From: Bacteroidales bacterium UBA6428
Lineage (GTDB): Bacteria; Bacteroidota; Bacteroidia; Bacteroidales; UBA932
DNA: 64,000 nucleotides
NCBI GenBank assembly: GCA_002437305.1
Contig: DJOW01000017.1
Location: forward strand, 23,035-87,034
Reading direction: 5' to 3'
Of this stretch, positions 8,978 through 17,683 are shown in pieces. Position 1 is the stretch's first letter. The number at the start of each line of letters is the position of its first letter. The position numbers were made by a program, and so were the translations under genes. The notes beneath the pieces were generated by a model that saw only the letters and a program-made list of their open reading frames with translations, did no database searches and was not told where the DNA came from.

Positions 8978-9327
8978 TTAGCTATAAACACACAGCCACT
9001 GATGATCAGAAAAACCCCGATCCAACGGGTGGCGGGAATGTTCTCATGGAAAATGAATATGGCTGCGAGCATCCCGAACACATAACTCAGGCTGATCATC
9101 GGGTAGGCCATGCTGAACGGGTATCTCTTGAGGATGTACATCCACAGGACCGTGCCTCCGGCATAGCAGAGGCCGCAGCCAAGGAACCACCAGTTGACGA
9201 GCAGACGGCCGAAAAACGCCCACGTCCATTCAAAACTGCCCATCCTCTCAAGGGCGAACTTGAGAAGCACCTGGCCTCCGGAAAGCAGGAGGCTCTGGAC
9301 AACGGACAGTGTCAGCAGTCTTAACAT
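8974..9327 (-). CDS. Small four-helix DMT-superfamily membrane protein (SMR/EamA-like)
   Basis: 117 residues, nearly all hydrophobic, with four predicted membrane helices; the last two are in YPMISLSYVFGMLAAIFIF and WIGVFLIISGCVFIAK. The length and the ERMGSFEWTW...P-rich pattern fit the small multidrug-resistance/EamA half-size transporters, including ArnE/F-like lipid carrier flippases. It overlaps the ketosynthase-like gene upstream by seven bases and the LolA-like gene by four. In this setting it may help flip a lipid-linked intermediate, but substrate and direction cannot be read from the sequence. Confidence 0.75.
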   Translation of the reverse strand: MLRLLTLSVVQSLLLSGGQVLLKFALERMGSFEWTWAFFGRLLVNWWFLGCGLCYAGGTVLWMYILKRYPFSMAYPMISLSYVFGMLAAIFIFHENIPATRWIGVFLIISGCVFIAK

Positions 9328-10229
9328 AAGCTTTTGAGATAAACCAATCCGACATCCTCGCCGGCGTCGTTCACGACAAGGATGTCCTTGTCAAGGCCAT
9401 GGGCGATCCTCATCGCGGCCCCGTAGATTCCTAATCCGGATGTCGAGAAGCATTTGCCGAACAGCCTGAAATAGTCCGCGCTGCGGATGACGTGAGAGGC
9501 ATGATATTCATTGACAATTGTTTCCAGATTCTTCGGAGAGTGGAGGATCCGGACATCCGCCAATTCGCAAAGAGGTTTCTTCGATGCCCCATCGGCCCCT
9601 TCGGCGGTCCCCCGGACCGGAGACCCGGACAACACGAATGCGGAAGAGGCTTCGGCGGCGGTGGCACCATCGCCGAAGTACCCGGCGCCTTTCAAAAGAT
9701 CGTAGGTGTCCGGTGTCGTCTCATCGTGCGCTCCGACAAGGGCATTGGAGATTCTTCTGGACTGAAACTGCATGAAAGCGTCCAGCAACGCGCTCTCAAA
9801 GGAGATGTCTTTCTGTGAATATGTGCAGTTGTGCCCTCGGCAACGAAGCAGGATGGCCACCGCCGAACTGATCGTGTTGTGGGTGGACATCATAAAATAT
9901 GTAGGAGGAAGCATCTCCTCTCCATCCCGGCTCATCGCCTCCAGGAAATTCTCCGTGTTCTCCATGCAGCCAAGTCCCGTGCCTGTGAATATGGCGTCCG
10001 GACATTCGATTCCGGCCTCCTTCAGGGCGGTAAGTGAGACCGCTATCGCCCGTTTGAGGATCAAACCCATCCTGCGTGCCTGCATAGGATTCAGGAACGG
10101 CTTGAAATCCGGATCCTGACTTCTGAGATAAGGTTCAGAACACTGTACGGGATCTGTCATCCAGTCCTCGCGGAGAGGCTTCTGAACGGAGATCTGGGCC
10201 GCTGAACGTATGTAAATCCTATCTGTCAT
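9321..10229 (-). CDS. Ketosynthase-like protein without active-site Cys (chain-length-factor type)
   Basis: 302 residues with the thiolase-like ketosynthase fold: IYIRSAAQIS at the start, FTGTGLGCMENTENFL (about 112-127), then MSTHNTISSAVAILLRCRGH where a true ketosynthase has its TxxCxS nucleophile. No Cys occupies that place, and the C-terminal His motifs are weak or absent. This fits a chain length factor, which pairs with an active ketosynthase and sets polyene length. It overlaps the catalytic ketosynthase gene by 11 bases, as such pairs usually do. Compared with full ketosynthases of about 400 residues it is short, so the C-terminal lobe is reduced. Confidence 0.82.
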   Translation of the reverse strand: MTDRIYIRSAAQISVQKPLREDWMTDPVQCSEPYLRSQDPDFKPFLNPMQARRMGLILKRAIAVSLTALKEAGIECPDAIFTGTGLGCMENTENFLEAMSRDGEEMLPPTYFMMSTHNTISSAVAILLRCRGHNCTYSQKDISFESALLDAFMQFQSRRISNALVGAHDETTPDTYDLLKGAGYFGDGATAAEASSAFVLSGSPVRGTAEGADGASKKPLCELADVRILHSPKNLETIVNEYHASHVIRSADYFRLFGKCFSTSGLGIYGAAMRIAHGLDKDILVVNDAGEDVGLVYLKSLC

Positions 10230-11400
10230 AACGCGAGATCAACAGGGATGAGTCATTGCCTCCGAAACCGAATGAATTGCACAGAACGTGATTGAGAGCG
10301 ATGCCCTCACGCCCTTCCGACTCCGGGATTACGCCACCCTCGAACGCTTCCTTCCAATTAAGGTTGGCAGGGATGAATCCGTGCTTGATGGCAAGGAGAC
10401 AGATCACAGCCTCGATGCTGCCGGCCGCGCTGGTCGTGTGACCGGTGAACGCCTTTGTGGAAGACACAGGAGGGATACTGTCTCCGAAAAGACGGAACAT
10501 CGCCCGGCTTTCGCTGGCGTCGTTGTTAGGTGTGGCCGTGCCGTGGGCATTCACATAGTCGATGTCCGAAGGTCCCAACCCAGACATATTCAATGCTTTG
10601 TACATCGCCAGGAAAGCGCCTTCGCCATCATCCGAAGAGGCTGTCTGGTGGAAAGCGTCGCAGGCGTTGCCGTAGCCGTCCAGAACCCCGAGCGGATGCG
10701 CGCCTCTCTTCAAGGCATGTTCCTCACTCTCAAGGACCACGAATCCGGCTCCTTCGCCGAGATTCAACCCGTTACGGGTCGCGTCGAACGGCCGGCAAGG
10801 CTCGCTGTCCAGAATCTTCAGGGAATTGAATCCGTTGAGATGGTATCTGGTCAGGCATTCGGCACCGCCGGCGACCGCGACTTCACAGCGGCCATTCTTT
10901 ATCAGGTCAGCTCCGAACATGATCGAGTTCGCCGCTGATGAACAGGCGGTTGAGGTTGTGGTCACAAGGGAGAAGCCACCGAAAAAATCCGCTATCGCGT
11001 CCGTGCAGCTTCCGCAGTCGTGAAGACGGAAAAGAGACCGGTCATCACCCTGAAGGTAATGACGCTCGGTCACATCCATCCCGCCGACAGTCGTTCCCGA
11101 GATCAAGGCCGAACGGTCCGAGCCTTTGACTCCGGCCTCCTCCATAGCCTCCTTGACCGCCATGATCCCAAGCAATGTTGTCCGGGGGACAATCCTGCCT
11201 GAAGGAAATCCGAGAGCGTTCTTGAGTTCCCCGTCGGACATATTCACCTCCCCGCAAGGAAGGTCAGAGTGAGCGGTCTGCAGATGTCTAAGGCTCCCGA
11301 CGCCGCTCCTGCGGGCGGTGAGGGAACGCAATGTCTCCTCCTTCCCCACCCCGATGGCGGAGATGATTCCAGATCCTGTTATGACGATTCTCCCGGACAC
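10219..11400 (-). CDS. Beta-ketoacyl-ACP synthase (FabF type), catalytic
   Basis: 393 residues from a GTG start lying one base after the ACP stop. The full triad is present: Cys153 in TTSTACSSAANS, His286 in VNAHGTATPNND and His321 in AFTGHTTSAAGS. The RPFDATRNGLNLGEGAG loop (about 204-219) is typical of FabF and type II polyketide ketosynthases. It extends the aryl-acyl-ACP by malonyl units. Together with the overlapping Cys-less partner it should form the ketosynthase/chain-length-factor heterodimer described for bacterial aryl polyenes. Confidence 0.92.
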   Translation of the reverse strand: MSGRIVITGSGIISAIGVGKEETLRSLTARRSGVGSLRHLQTAHSDLPCGEVNMSDGELKNALGFPSGRIVPRTTLLGIMAVKEAMEEAGVKGSDRSALISGTTVGGMDVTERHYLQGDDRSLFRLHDCGSCTDAIADFFGGFSLVTTTSTACSSAANSIMFGADLIKNGRCEVAVAGGAECLTRYHLNGFNSLKILDSEPCRPFDATRNGLNLGEGAGFVVLESEEHALKRGAHPLGVLDGYGNACDAFHQTASSDDGEGAFLAMYKALNMSGLGPSDIDYVNAHGTATPNNDASESRAMFRLFGDSIPPVSSTKAFTGHTTSAAGSIEAVICLLAIKHGFIPANLNWKEAFEGGVIPESEGREGIALNHVLCNSFGFGGNDSSLLISRYDR

Positions 11401-11658
11401 TTACTTCGACTGGTCAGCCTTGATGTACTCGGCCATAGTTCTTACTGACTTGAAGACCTCCTTGCCTTCGGCGGGATTCTTCAGTTTGATTCCGTAGTTC
11501 TTCTCCAAAAGCAGCATAAGTTCCAAGGCGTCAATGGAGTCAAGGCCAAGTCCCTCACCGAAGAGAGGGGCGTCAGCGTCGATGTCCTCCGGTTTGAGAT
11601 CAACAAGCTTGAGAGCCTCGATGATCTTCTCTTTCAATTCGTTGATAAGTGCGTCCAT
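11401..11658 (-). CDS. Acyl carrier protein
   Basis: 85 residues, acidic and helical, with the phosphopantetheine site GLGLDSIDALEL (Ser41). Length and motif are those of a type II acyl carrier protein. It lies directly between the ketosynthase-like fragment (two bases upstream) and the catalytic ketosynthase, so it probably carries the growing polyene. A second ACP at 14,775 implies a division of labour, as in aryl polyene clusters with two ACPs; which one loads the aryl starter is not visible. No phosphopantetheinyl transferase gene is in the window. Confidence 0.92.
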   Translation of the reverse strand: MDALINELKEKIIEALKLVDLKPEDIDADAPLFGEGLGLDSIDALELMLLLEKNYGIKLKNPAEGKEVFKSVRTMAEYIKADQSK

Positions 11659-11659
11659 A

Positions 11660-12211
11660 TTATTTTTCCTGTATTAAATATAAATCAGCCTCAAAATGTC
11701 CGGGATCAGAGCATTCCAGCCAGCCTGCAATCGCGGATTCCGTCACCGGATCCTGAAACGCCTGCCCGACAACCTCTTTCATCACCGCCTCGTCCTTGTT
11801 CTCAAGCACATAAAAGGAAGTCTCCCCGTAGTACTTGTTGCGGATGGCGATCTCTCCGGTCACAATGTTCGGCAGGGTGTACACGAACACCGCAGGGCTT
11901 GGAAAGAAGTTCTCTTTCCCGATAGTCTTCTGATACTCAACGTCATCCGCAAGTGAGGCACTGCGGTTGAAGAGTATAACGGCCCTGTCCTCGCAGTCTG
12001 TTCTTCTCGGAGCCTCTTCGTTCAGCAGCAATTCCGAGGCGACAAATCCAAGACGGGCCAAAGGATCCATCTTGAAGAACTTGGGGTAGTCCCCCACTAT
12101 CTTTCTGTAAATCTCCACCAGGAGTTCGGCTCCCGTTGAGTCAAAGGTAAGAATTTTTCTCCCGACAACCACTTTTTCCGGTGTGATTGAGACGCGCGCC
12201 TTGACTTTCAT
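11660..12211 (-). CDS. Ketosynthase N-terminal-lobe-like protein
   Basis: 183 residues from ATG 12,211, chosen because it forms an ATGA overlap with the preceding ketosynthase stop; a longer reading adds only 49 low-quality basic residues. The middle resembles one lobe of a ketosynthase: FVASELLLNEEA, RAVILFNRSASLADD and FFPSPAVFVYTLPNIVTGEIAI. The TLPNIVTGEIA segment lies where ketosynthases have their nucleophile, but there is no Cys. It is therefore a second non-catalytic ketosynthase-like protein, conserved in kind among Bacteroidetes pigment clusters. It may act as a scaffold or docking partner; the function is unknown. Confidence 0.72.
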   Translation of the reverse strand: MKVKARVSITPEKVVVGRKILTFDSTGAELLVEIYRKIVGDYPKFFKMDPLARLGFVASELLLNEEAPRRTDCEDRAVILFNRSASLADDVEYQKTIGKENFFPSPAVFVYTLPNIVTGEIAIRNKYYGETSFYVLENKDEAVMKEVVGQAFQDPVTESAIAGWLECSDPGHFEADLYLIQEK

Positions 12212-13869
12212 CTTTCTCCTCCTTTCAAAAAGAGATCTCCTTTTATGAATATGCCGGCGGCGTTGCAGCCTCCGAACCCTGACAGCAGCTTGGCGAACGC
12301 CCTCTTTGCCGTCTTTCTCGGTTCTGGCGAGATGTCCAGCGGGCAGGAAACCCCGCATTCTGAATACCCTCGTGTCCCAAGCACGGTTCCGTCATCGACA
12401 GAAGCCATCGAAAGGACGGTCTCAAGGATACCCGCCGCTCCCATCGTGTGGCCGAAATAGCCTTTCAGGCTGTTCACAGGCACGTCCTGCAATCCTGCCC
12501 TGGTCAAAGCGATCGACTCCATCTCGTCATTGTAGGCAGTAGAAGTGCCGTGAACCGATACAAGAGCCAGTTCCTCTGGTCCCAGATCCCCCAGTGCCGC
12601 CTTTATGGCCCTGAGACTCCCCTCTCCGGTTCTTGACGGTCCCGAGATGTGGTTCGCGTCATTGCGGACCGCCCCGCGGACAAGGACCCAATCCTCCGGT
12701 CCGGGGATCTTGTACCGGAATATGATCGTGGCGGCGGCCTCCCCAAGGTTCAGACCCCTCCTATGAGCGTCGAACGGTCTGCAAGCCTCCTGGGACAACG
12801 CCTTGAACGACTGGAACCCGGAGATGATGAATCTGGACTGGACATCGGACCCGGTCACGATCACCGTTCCGTATTTTCCGGCCTTGAGTTGCCTCATCGC
12901 GGCGATCTGGGCGCAAAGCCCTGAGATGCAGGCGTTAGAGACCACCAAAGGGGTGTTTCTGTTGCCGAAGAATCCGGCGACCTTCTCAGCGGAGTTCCCA
13001 AGTCTTTCCCTCACGGACGGATCACTGCCGCAAGGCTCGGCCTCGCTGTCCAGCAACTCAACATTGCCTTTAGTGGATGAAATCACGAACAGCACGTCAT
13101 CGGAAGCCGGATCTATGCCGGTTCCTTTCAATGCCTTTGACACAGACAGGATTATCCGCTTTTCAAAACGTGACAAGCCGTCCAGTCCATTTTGTCCGCA
13201 GGTCCTTGCCGACGAATCCATCCCGGCATATTCACCGGCTAAAGAATCCTCGTCAATCAACGAGGCGAAGAATGGTTCTGGAAGGTCTTTTGAAGACTTG
13301 TAGAGCCTCAAGGCCGATTTTCCGGCCTTGACAGCGGCATAATTCTCCTCCGTGGTCGTTCCCAGCGGGGAGATTATGTTGTCAGAAATCTTGACCACGG
13401 CCTTGTGTCCGCCGACCGGCTTGCTTTCGTCCAAGGCGATGACCATCGTGCCCTCCGCTATCATATTCCCGCCTGATTTTGTCTTTGCATCCACCATCAG
13501 CATAGTTCCGAATTCCCCTTTGAGGTCAATCTCAGTCTCGATGGGCCCTCCGGCAGACGGGGTTCCAAGAACCTTGAAATCCTTGAGGGCGCAGACATAG
13601 CCCACGCTGACCGGTTTATGGAGCAAGTACTTGTTGATGAAGCCGATCCTTACGGCGCAGGTCTGGGCGATGTTCTCCACAAGTCCTTCAGGTACAAGCC
13701 TCCCGCCATCAACAAAAACATTGTCATCCTGAATCAGAAATCTTGTCACGGTTTTCTCGTAGGAGCACGACAACAGACTGGAAATCATGACAAAAGGTTT
13801 CCGCTGTGGCAGAAGTTCCGTGATGTCCACCGATGTGAAGTCAAAAGTTTTCAGGTCCGCCTCAGTCAT
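12208..13869 (-). CDS. Hotdog-ketosynthase fusion
   Basis: 553 residues from ATG 13,869 (eight-base overlap with the acyltransferase stop); an upstream reading to 13,941 would overlap that gene by 80 bases and is unlikely. Residues 1-155 form a hotdog domain like the ApeP/FabZ dehydratases (ELLPQRKPFVMISSLL, then VPEGLVENIAQTCA with Glu65). Residues 180-553 form a ketosynthase with Cys314 (VSNACISGLC), His440 (VSVHGTSTAYND) and His474 (GYFGHTMGAAG), all intact. Extension and dehydration are thus covalently linked, sensible for building a conjugated polyene. In proteobacterial aryl polyene clusters these are two genes. Confidence 0.87.
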   Translation of the reverse strand: MTEADLKTFDFTSVDITELLPQRKPFVMISSLLSCSYEKTVTRFLIQDDNVFVDGGRLVPEGLVENIAQTCAVRIGFINKYLLHKPVSVGYVCALKDFKVLGTPSAGGPIETEIDLKGEFGTMLMVDAKTKSGGNMIAEGTMVIALDESKPVGGHKAVVKISDNIISPLGTTTEENYAAVKAGKSALRLYKSSKDLPEPFFASLIDEDSLAGEYAGMDSSARTCGQNGLDGLSRFEKRIILSVSKALKGTGIDPASDDVLFVISSTKGNVELLDSEAEPCGSDPSVRERLGNSAEKVAGFFGNRNTPLVVSNACISGLCAQIAAMRQLKAGKYGTVIVTGSDVQSRFIISGFQSFKALSQEACRPFDAHRRGLNLGEAAATIIFRYKIPGPEDWVLVRGAVRNDANHISGPSRTGEGSLRAIKAALGDLGPEELALVSVHGTSTAYNDEMESIALTRAGLQDVPVNSLKGYFGHTMGAAGILETVLSMASVDDGTVLGTRGYSECGVSCPLDISPEPRKTAKRAFAKLLSGFGGCNAAGIFIKGDLFLKGGER

Positions 13870-14755
13870 TTTTCCAGAATTCGTAAAAATTGAACCATTG
13901 GTCAGGATAAAGCCTAAGCACCTCTGTGATTTCACTTGCATAGGCCTTCGCCATCGCCTCAGCCTTTTCCCTCACATCCAAGCCTTCCAGCCCCTCGTCC
14001 GGGCGGAACAGATGCACACGGTACTTTCTCAGCCCGACCTTCATCACAAAGACCGAGACCGCCGGGACACCTCTCATGGAAGCCAGCAGGAACGGCCCCA
14101 AAGGAAGCTCAGCCTCAGCCCCAAGAATCTCGCGGCGGACTGTGCGGTTCGATCCGAATACCCTGTCGCCGTGAATATTCACGATCTCTCCGTCCGCAAG
14201 GGCGTTGTTCAGGATCACGAGGTGGGACATATCCCCGGAAATGCTCACCAGACGGACATTGTTCCCGCCCAGAATCCTTTCCCTGTTCTCTGTCAAGGTC
14301 TTGCCTTCACCGCCGAACACAAGGGCGTTGATCCTTTTCGTTGCCCTCAACTCGTAGCCGGCAAGTTCTTCGTTGCCGATATGTGAGCTGATCTGCACGA
14401 AACCTGCGTTTCCGGCACAGAGTTTCTCGTACAAGGACATCCTAGGGACCTCCATACTGAATTTCTTTCCGGAATACGAGGCGAACCGGTCAATGATCAC
14501 CGCGCCGAACATCCAATGGCAGGCAAACACATGAAGAAAAGACCCGATCGGGCCGAAACCCTGCACGCGATGAAAGTAATGATAGTTGGAGAGGTACCCT
14601 TTGTGATTGAAAATCATGTAGAACGGCACTACTAGACTCATCAGCGGGTAAAAGACCCACAGCGGAACGACCCTCATCATTCCGATCAGCGCCCCGTGCA
14701 TCCACGAGGTGCCGTCAGTCGTGCCTTGCCACTGCCTTTCTCCGCTCTCCGGCAT
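13862..14755 (-). CDS. LpxL/HtrB-like lysophospholipid acyltransferase
   Basis: 297 residues from ATG 14,755 (GTG 14,761 is possible). An N-terminal membrane helix (VVPLWVFYPLMSLVVPFYMI) is followed by the acyltransferase signature VQISSHIGNEE near residue 125, where His and Glu fit the H-x4-D/E active site of lipid A acyltransferases, and by IHGDRVFGS. The family acylates lipid A or related glycolipids on the cytosolic face of the inner membrane using acyl-ACP. In flexirubin and aryl polyene clusters this type of enzyme is proposed to attach the aryl chain or fatty acid to the lipid part. It sits between ACP and ketosynthase genes with short gaps, so it belongs to the operon. Confidence 0.85.
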   Translation of the reverse strand: MPESGERQWQGTTDGTSWMHGALIGMMRVVPLWVFYPLMSLVVPFYMIFNHKGYLSNYHYFHRVQGFGPIGSFLHVFACHWMFGAVIIDRFASYSGKKFSMEVPRMSLYEKLCAGNAGFVQISSHIGNEELAGYELRATKRINALVFGGEGKTLTENRERILGGNNVRLVSISGDMSHLVILNNALADGEIVNIHGDRVFGSNRTVRREILGAEAELPLGPFLLASMRGVPAVSVFVMKVGLRKYRVHLFRPDEGLEGLDVREKAEAMAKAYASEITEVLRLYPDQWFNFYEFWKND

Positions 14756-14774
14756 ATTCACAGACCAAAAGCCC

Positions 14775-15017
14775 CTAAGCGATCTTCTCCTCGATGAAAT
14801 CGTAAAGGCTGCCCAGAGTGGTGAGCCTCCCGAGTTCCTCGGCCTTGACCTTCACGCCGAATTCCTTGTCAATCAAGACGATGATGTCAACGATGTCAAG
14901 GCTGTCAATGCCAAGATCCTTTTTAAGAGCGGCATTGTCGTTCAAAAGCGCCGCATCAATCTCAAACTCGTCAACGAGGAATCCGTTGACTTTGGTGATT
15001 ATTTCTTCCTTACTCAT
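14775..15017 (-). CDS. Acyl carrier protein
   Basis: 80 residues with the phosphopantetheine motif LGIDSLDIVDII (Ser39) and a typical acidic helix pattern. It follows the O-methyltransferase gene by 12 bases and precedes the acyltransferase. It differs clearly from the other ACP at 11,401 (LGLDSIDALELM), so the two are not recent copies. A position next to the ammonia-lyase and methyltransferase makes it a candidate carrier of the aryl starter unit, but this is inference. Confidence 0.92.
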   Translation of the reverse strand: MSKEEIITKVNGFLVDEFEIDAALLNDNAALKKDLGIDSLDIVDIIVLIDKEFGVKVKAEELGRLTTLGSLYDFIEEKIA

Positions 15018-15029
15018 TATTATGATCTT

Positions 15030-16127
15030 TTATTCTTTAACGCAAATCAATATGTTGTGTCCCTGGCCGATGCCGTCGATGATCTTCTCGACCTTCATCC
15101 CGGCCTTCTCTATAAGCCTTGTCAAATCCTCGGAGTAGTACATCTTGCTGTTGCCGTTAGCCATCGCGGTGAAGTACAAGCTGGTCATTGTCAGACAGAA
15201 AGCCGCAGGTTCAAAGCGCTGGCGGTTCCAAAGAAGCTCCATTATGCAGAGCCGTGCTCCCGGGCGGAGAATCTCGGCCGCCCTGCTCAGAATGCTCAGG
15301 ATCTCATCCTCGGAGAAACAATCCAGGAACTGGCTCATCCAGATGAGGTCATATTCATTGTCAACAGGGAATCTTGTCTCCGGGTCGAGCAGGTTGCCTC
15401 CGCAGCCGTGGATCCTCTCCGCCCCGGGCTTACCGGCCGTTTCTTTCCGCATAAGCTCCATCTGCTGCGGCAGGTCGAAAACAGTGACCTCCACCTCCGG
15501 ATCGAAACCGACGCACTGGAGCGCCCATTTGCCGGTGTTGCCGCCGACATCAAGCAGATACCTCACAGGACGGTCGAATATTATCTTCAACGCCTCCTCG
15601 AAAGAATTGTTTGAATAGAAGTGATCGAACGCGAACCAGCTTGTCCTGGCCGGCTCAGGAAGGGACGACAGCCCCTCGTAGATAGTATTCCAGTTTCCCA
15701 GACATTTCAGCCCCGCCGGACGATGCTCCCTGAAAGACTCGTCGAGATAGAAAAATCCCTCATAGTTGACATCATTGTTGAAATCCATGTTGACTTTCGT
15801 AGCCTCGTCGGTCAGCAGAAACCAGCCTACCTTGGAGATTGTGAACCGGTCTGTCTCGGCGTCAACCAGCACAGTTCCAATGCTGAGGCCGGCTTCCAGA
15901 AGACACTTTACGGCATATTCAGAGACCCCGACATTCTCGACGATCTCTTTCTCCGTCAGTCCTTCGCGATGGTCGCGGAGAAGATCCAGGATGCCGTATC
16001 TCACCAACAGGCGTGACGCCTGGAAGACAATCGGGCCGAAAGCGATGAACTCAGCCATCCGCTGCGCCTCACGGGCGGTAAACTGGTCTTTGGTATACCT
16101 CTTTTCGAGTTCAGGAAACAGTTCCAT
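15030..16127 (-). CDS. SAM-dependent O-methyltransferase (acetylserotonin O-methyltransferase-like)
   Basis: 365 residues. The N-terminal third is a winged-helix dimerisation domain (LVRYGILDLLRDHREGLTEK). The Rossmann domain has VRYLLDVGGNTGKWAL as the SAM loop (near residue 190), then TVFDLPQQME as motif II and DLIWMSQFLDCFSEDE further on. This is the architecture of small-molecule O-methyltransferases of the ASMT/hydroxyneurosporene type. It directly follows the ammonia-lyase gene (two bases apart). The likely job is methylation of the aryl head group hydroxyl, as in methylated aryl polyenes; the exact position is not readable. Confidence 0.87.
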   Translation of the reverse strand: MELFPELEKRYTKDQFTAREAQRMAEFIAFGPIVFQASRLLVRYGILDLLRDHREGLTEKEIVENVGVSEYAVKCLLEAGLSIGTVLVDAETDRFTISKVGWFLLTDEATKVNMDFNNDVNYEGFFYLDESFREHRPAGLKCLGNWNTIYEGLSSLPEPARTSWFAFDHFYSNNSFEEALKIIFDRPVRYLLDVGGNTGKWALQCVGFDPEVEVTVFDLPQQMELMRKETAGKPGAERIHGCGGNLLDPETRFPVDNEYDLIWMSQFLDCFSEDEILSILSRAAEILRPGARLCIMELLWNRQRFEPAAFCLTMTSLYFTAMANGNSKMYYSEDLTRLIEKAGMKVEKIIDGIGQGHNILICVKE

Positions 16128-17666
16128 CTATTTAAGATTTAACGGGTTGTTTCTCAGATAAGATTCCACGGCCGCTATCTGCTCGTAGAATGGATTGTCT
16201 TCCACGAACTTAGGGATGATCGCACGGACATCATCATAGACCTTCCTGGAAGTCGGAGCGATCCTGTCTGCGATTCCGAGACAGTCAACCGCCTGGGCCA
16301 GAGCGATGAATTGGATCGCAAAGACCTGATAGGTGTTGTCGATGACACGCTTGGCGAGCAGAGCCGTGTTGGTGCCCATGCTGACAATGTCCTGATTGTC
16401 ATTATTGTTAGGAATGCTGTGAACATAGTTAGGCATGGCAAGTGTCTGGCACTCCGCCGTGGTTGATGTCGCCGTGAACTGACATGCCTGCATTCCGTAG
16501 TTCAGGCCGAGAGTCCCCATGTTCAGGAACGGCGGAAGGATTCCGTTGATCCTGTCATGGAACAGATAGTTGAGCTGGCGCTCGGCAGTCATCGCCATCC
16601 TTACCGTGGCGATCTTCACCTTGTCCTCCTCCAGGGAGATGTAGTCTCCGTGGAAATTGCCGCCGTGGAAGACATTCCTCGCGACATGATCCACAATAGG
16701 GTTGTCACAGGCGGAGTTGAGTTCCTCCTCCAGCACCCTGCGGGCGTTTGAGAATGTCTCGTAGACCGGACCAAGAATCTGCGGGGTGCACCGCAGAGAG
16801 TAGTAGGCCTGCACCTTGTGGTCGAATGTTCCCTGTGATGCATGGCCGCAGTCATAAAGGTCATGCTCGCGCCTGCGAAGGCAACCGCTCCCCTTGGCAA
16901 GCCTTCTCATCCTCTCCGCGATCACCCGTTGGCCCTCGTGCCTACGAACCTCATTGAGCTCCTCTGACATCAGGTCATCAAAAGACGAGGCGATCTCGTT
17001 CATCATCACGGATGCCAACGTCGCCCAATCCAGAAGCCTGTCGGCATAGACCTGGTTGACAACTCCGATCCCCGTCATGAAAGAGGTCCCGTTGGAGATC
17101 GACAATCCCTCACGAATATGAATCTTGAACGGCTCCAGACCATTCTCTTTCAGTACCTCGGCGGACGGACGCCACTCACCTTTGTAATGAACCTTTCCTT
17201 CACCGATCATGCAGAGAGCCATGTGCGCCAATTGGACCAAGTCGCCGCTCGCGCCGACACTGCCGTGCTGGGGGATGTACGGGAAGATGTTCCTGTCGAT
17301 CATCTCCACCAACAACTTGACCAGATCCGGATGCACACCCGAACGGGCCTGTAGGAACGTTCCCAGACGGGCGATCATCGCCGCCTTGACGTAAATGTCC
17401 TCCAAAGGCTCGCCGGCTCCCGTGGAATGGCTTCTTATTATGTTGTACTGAAGATCTTTCAGATACTTGTCATCCACCCTCCACTGAGCCATGGGACCGA
17501 AACCTGTGTTTATCCCGTAGATAACCTTCTCTGAGGCGAACTCCTTCAGAAAATCATAACAGGCCTCTACATCATTCAACGGAAGATCGGAAAGTCCTAT
17601 CTTCCTGCCATTGAATATTACATCCTCGGCCCATTTGATGCCGAGCGTGAATTTCCGGCTCATCAT
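16128..17666 (-). CDS. Tyrosine ammonia-lyase of the Bacteroidetes pigment type
   Basis: 512 residues from ATG 17,666; a TTG six bases upstream is less likely. The enzyme makes 4-coumarate and ammonia from tyrosine through the self-formed MIO cofactor, whose ASG triad is at 139-141 in GSVGASGDLVQLAH. Tyr50 in VIYGINTGFGP is the catalytic Tyr of the family. The substrate loop reads LQYNIIRSHSTGAG (Ser79-His80). From memory this and HSIPNNNDNQDIVSMGTN closely match the characterised tyrosine ammonia-lyase of Flavobacterium johnsoniae, although Ser-His is the pair seen in histidine ammonia-lyase. No other hut gene is present and the neighbours are ACPs and ketosynthases, which favours tyrosine. 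It is the first gene of the operon. Confidence 0.88.
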   Translation of the reverse strand: MMSRKFTLGIKWAEDVIFNGRKIGLSDLPLNDVEACYDFLKEFASEKVIYGINTGFGPMAQWRVDDKYLKDLQYNIIRSHSTGAGEPLEDIYVKAAMIARLGTFLQARSGVHPDLVKLLVEMIDRNIFPYIPQHGSVGASGDLVQLAHMALCMIGEGKVHYKGEWRPSAEVLKENGLEPFKIHIREGLSISNGTSFMTGIGVVNQVYADRLLDWATLASVMMNEIASSFDDLMSEELNEVRRHEGQRVIAERMRRLAKGSGCLRRREHDLYDCGHASQGTFDHKVQAYYSLRCTPQILGPVYETFSNARRVLEEELNSACDNPIVDHVARNVFHGGNFHGDYISLEEDKVKIATVRMAMTAERQLNYLFHDRINGILPPFLNMGTLGLNYGMQACQFTATSTTAECQTLAMPNYVHSIPNNNDNQDIVSMGTNTALLAKRVIDNTYQVFAIQFIALAQAVDCLGIADRIAPTSRKVYDDVRAIIPKFVEDNPFYEQIAAVESYLRNNPLNLK

Positions 17667-17683
17667 TTCCAATGATTTTTAGC

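Noticed and set aside
12212..12358. Longer N-terminus for the ketosynthase-lobe protein
   Set aside because: The extra 49 residues are Arg/His-rich, lie wholly inside the upstream ketosynthase gene and would replace a clean ATGA overlap.
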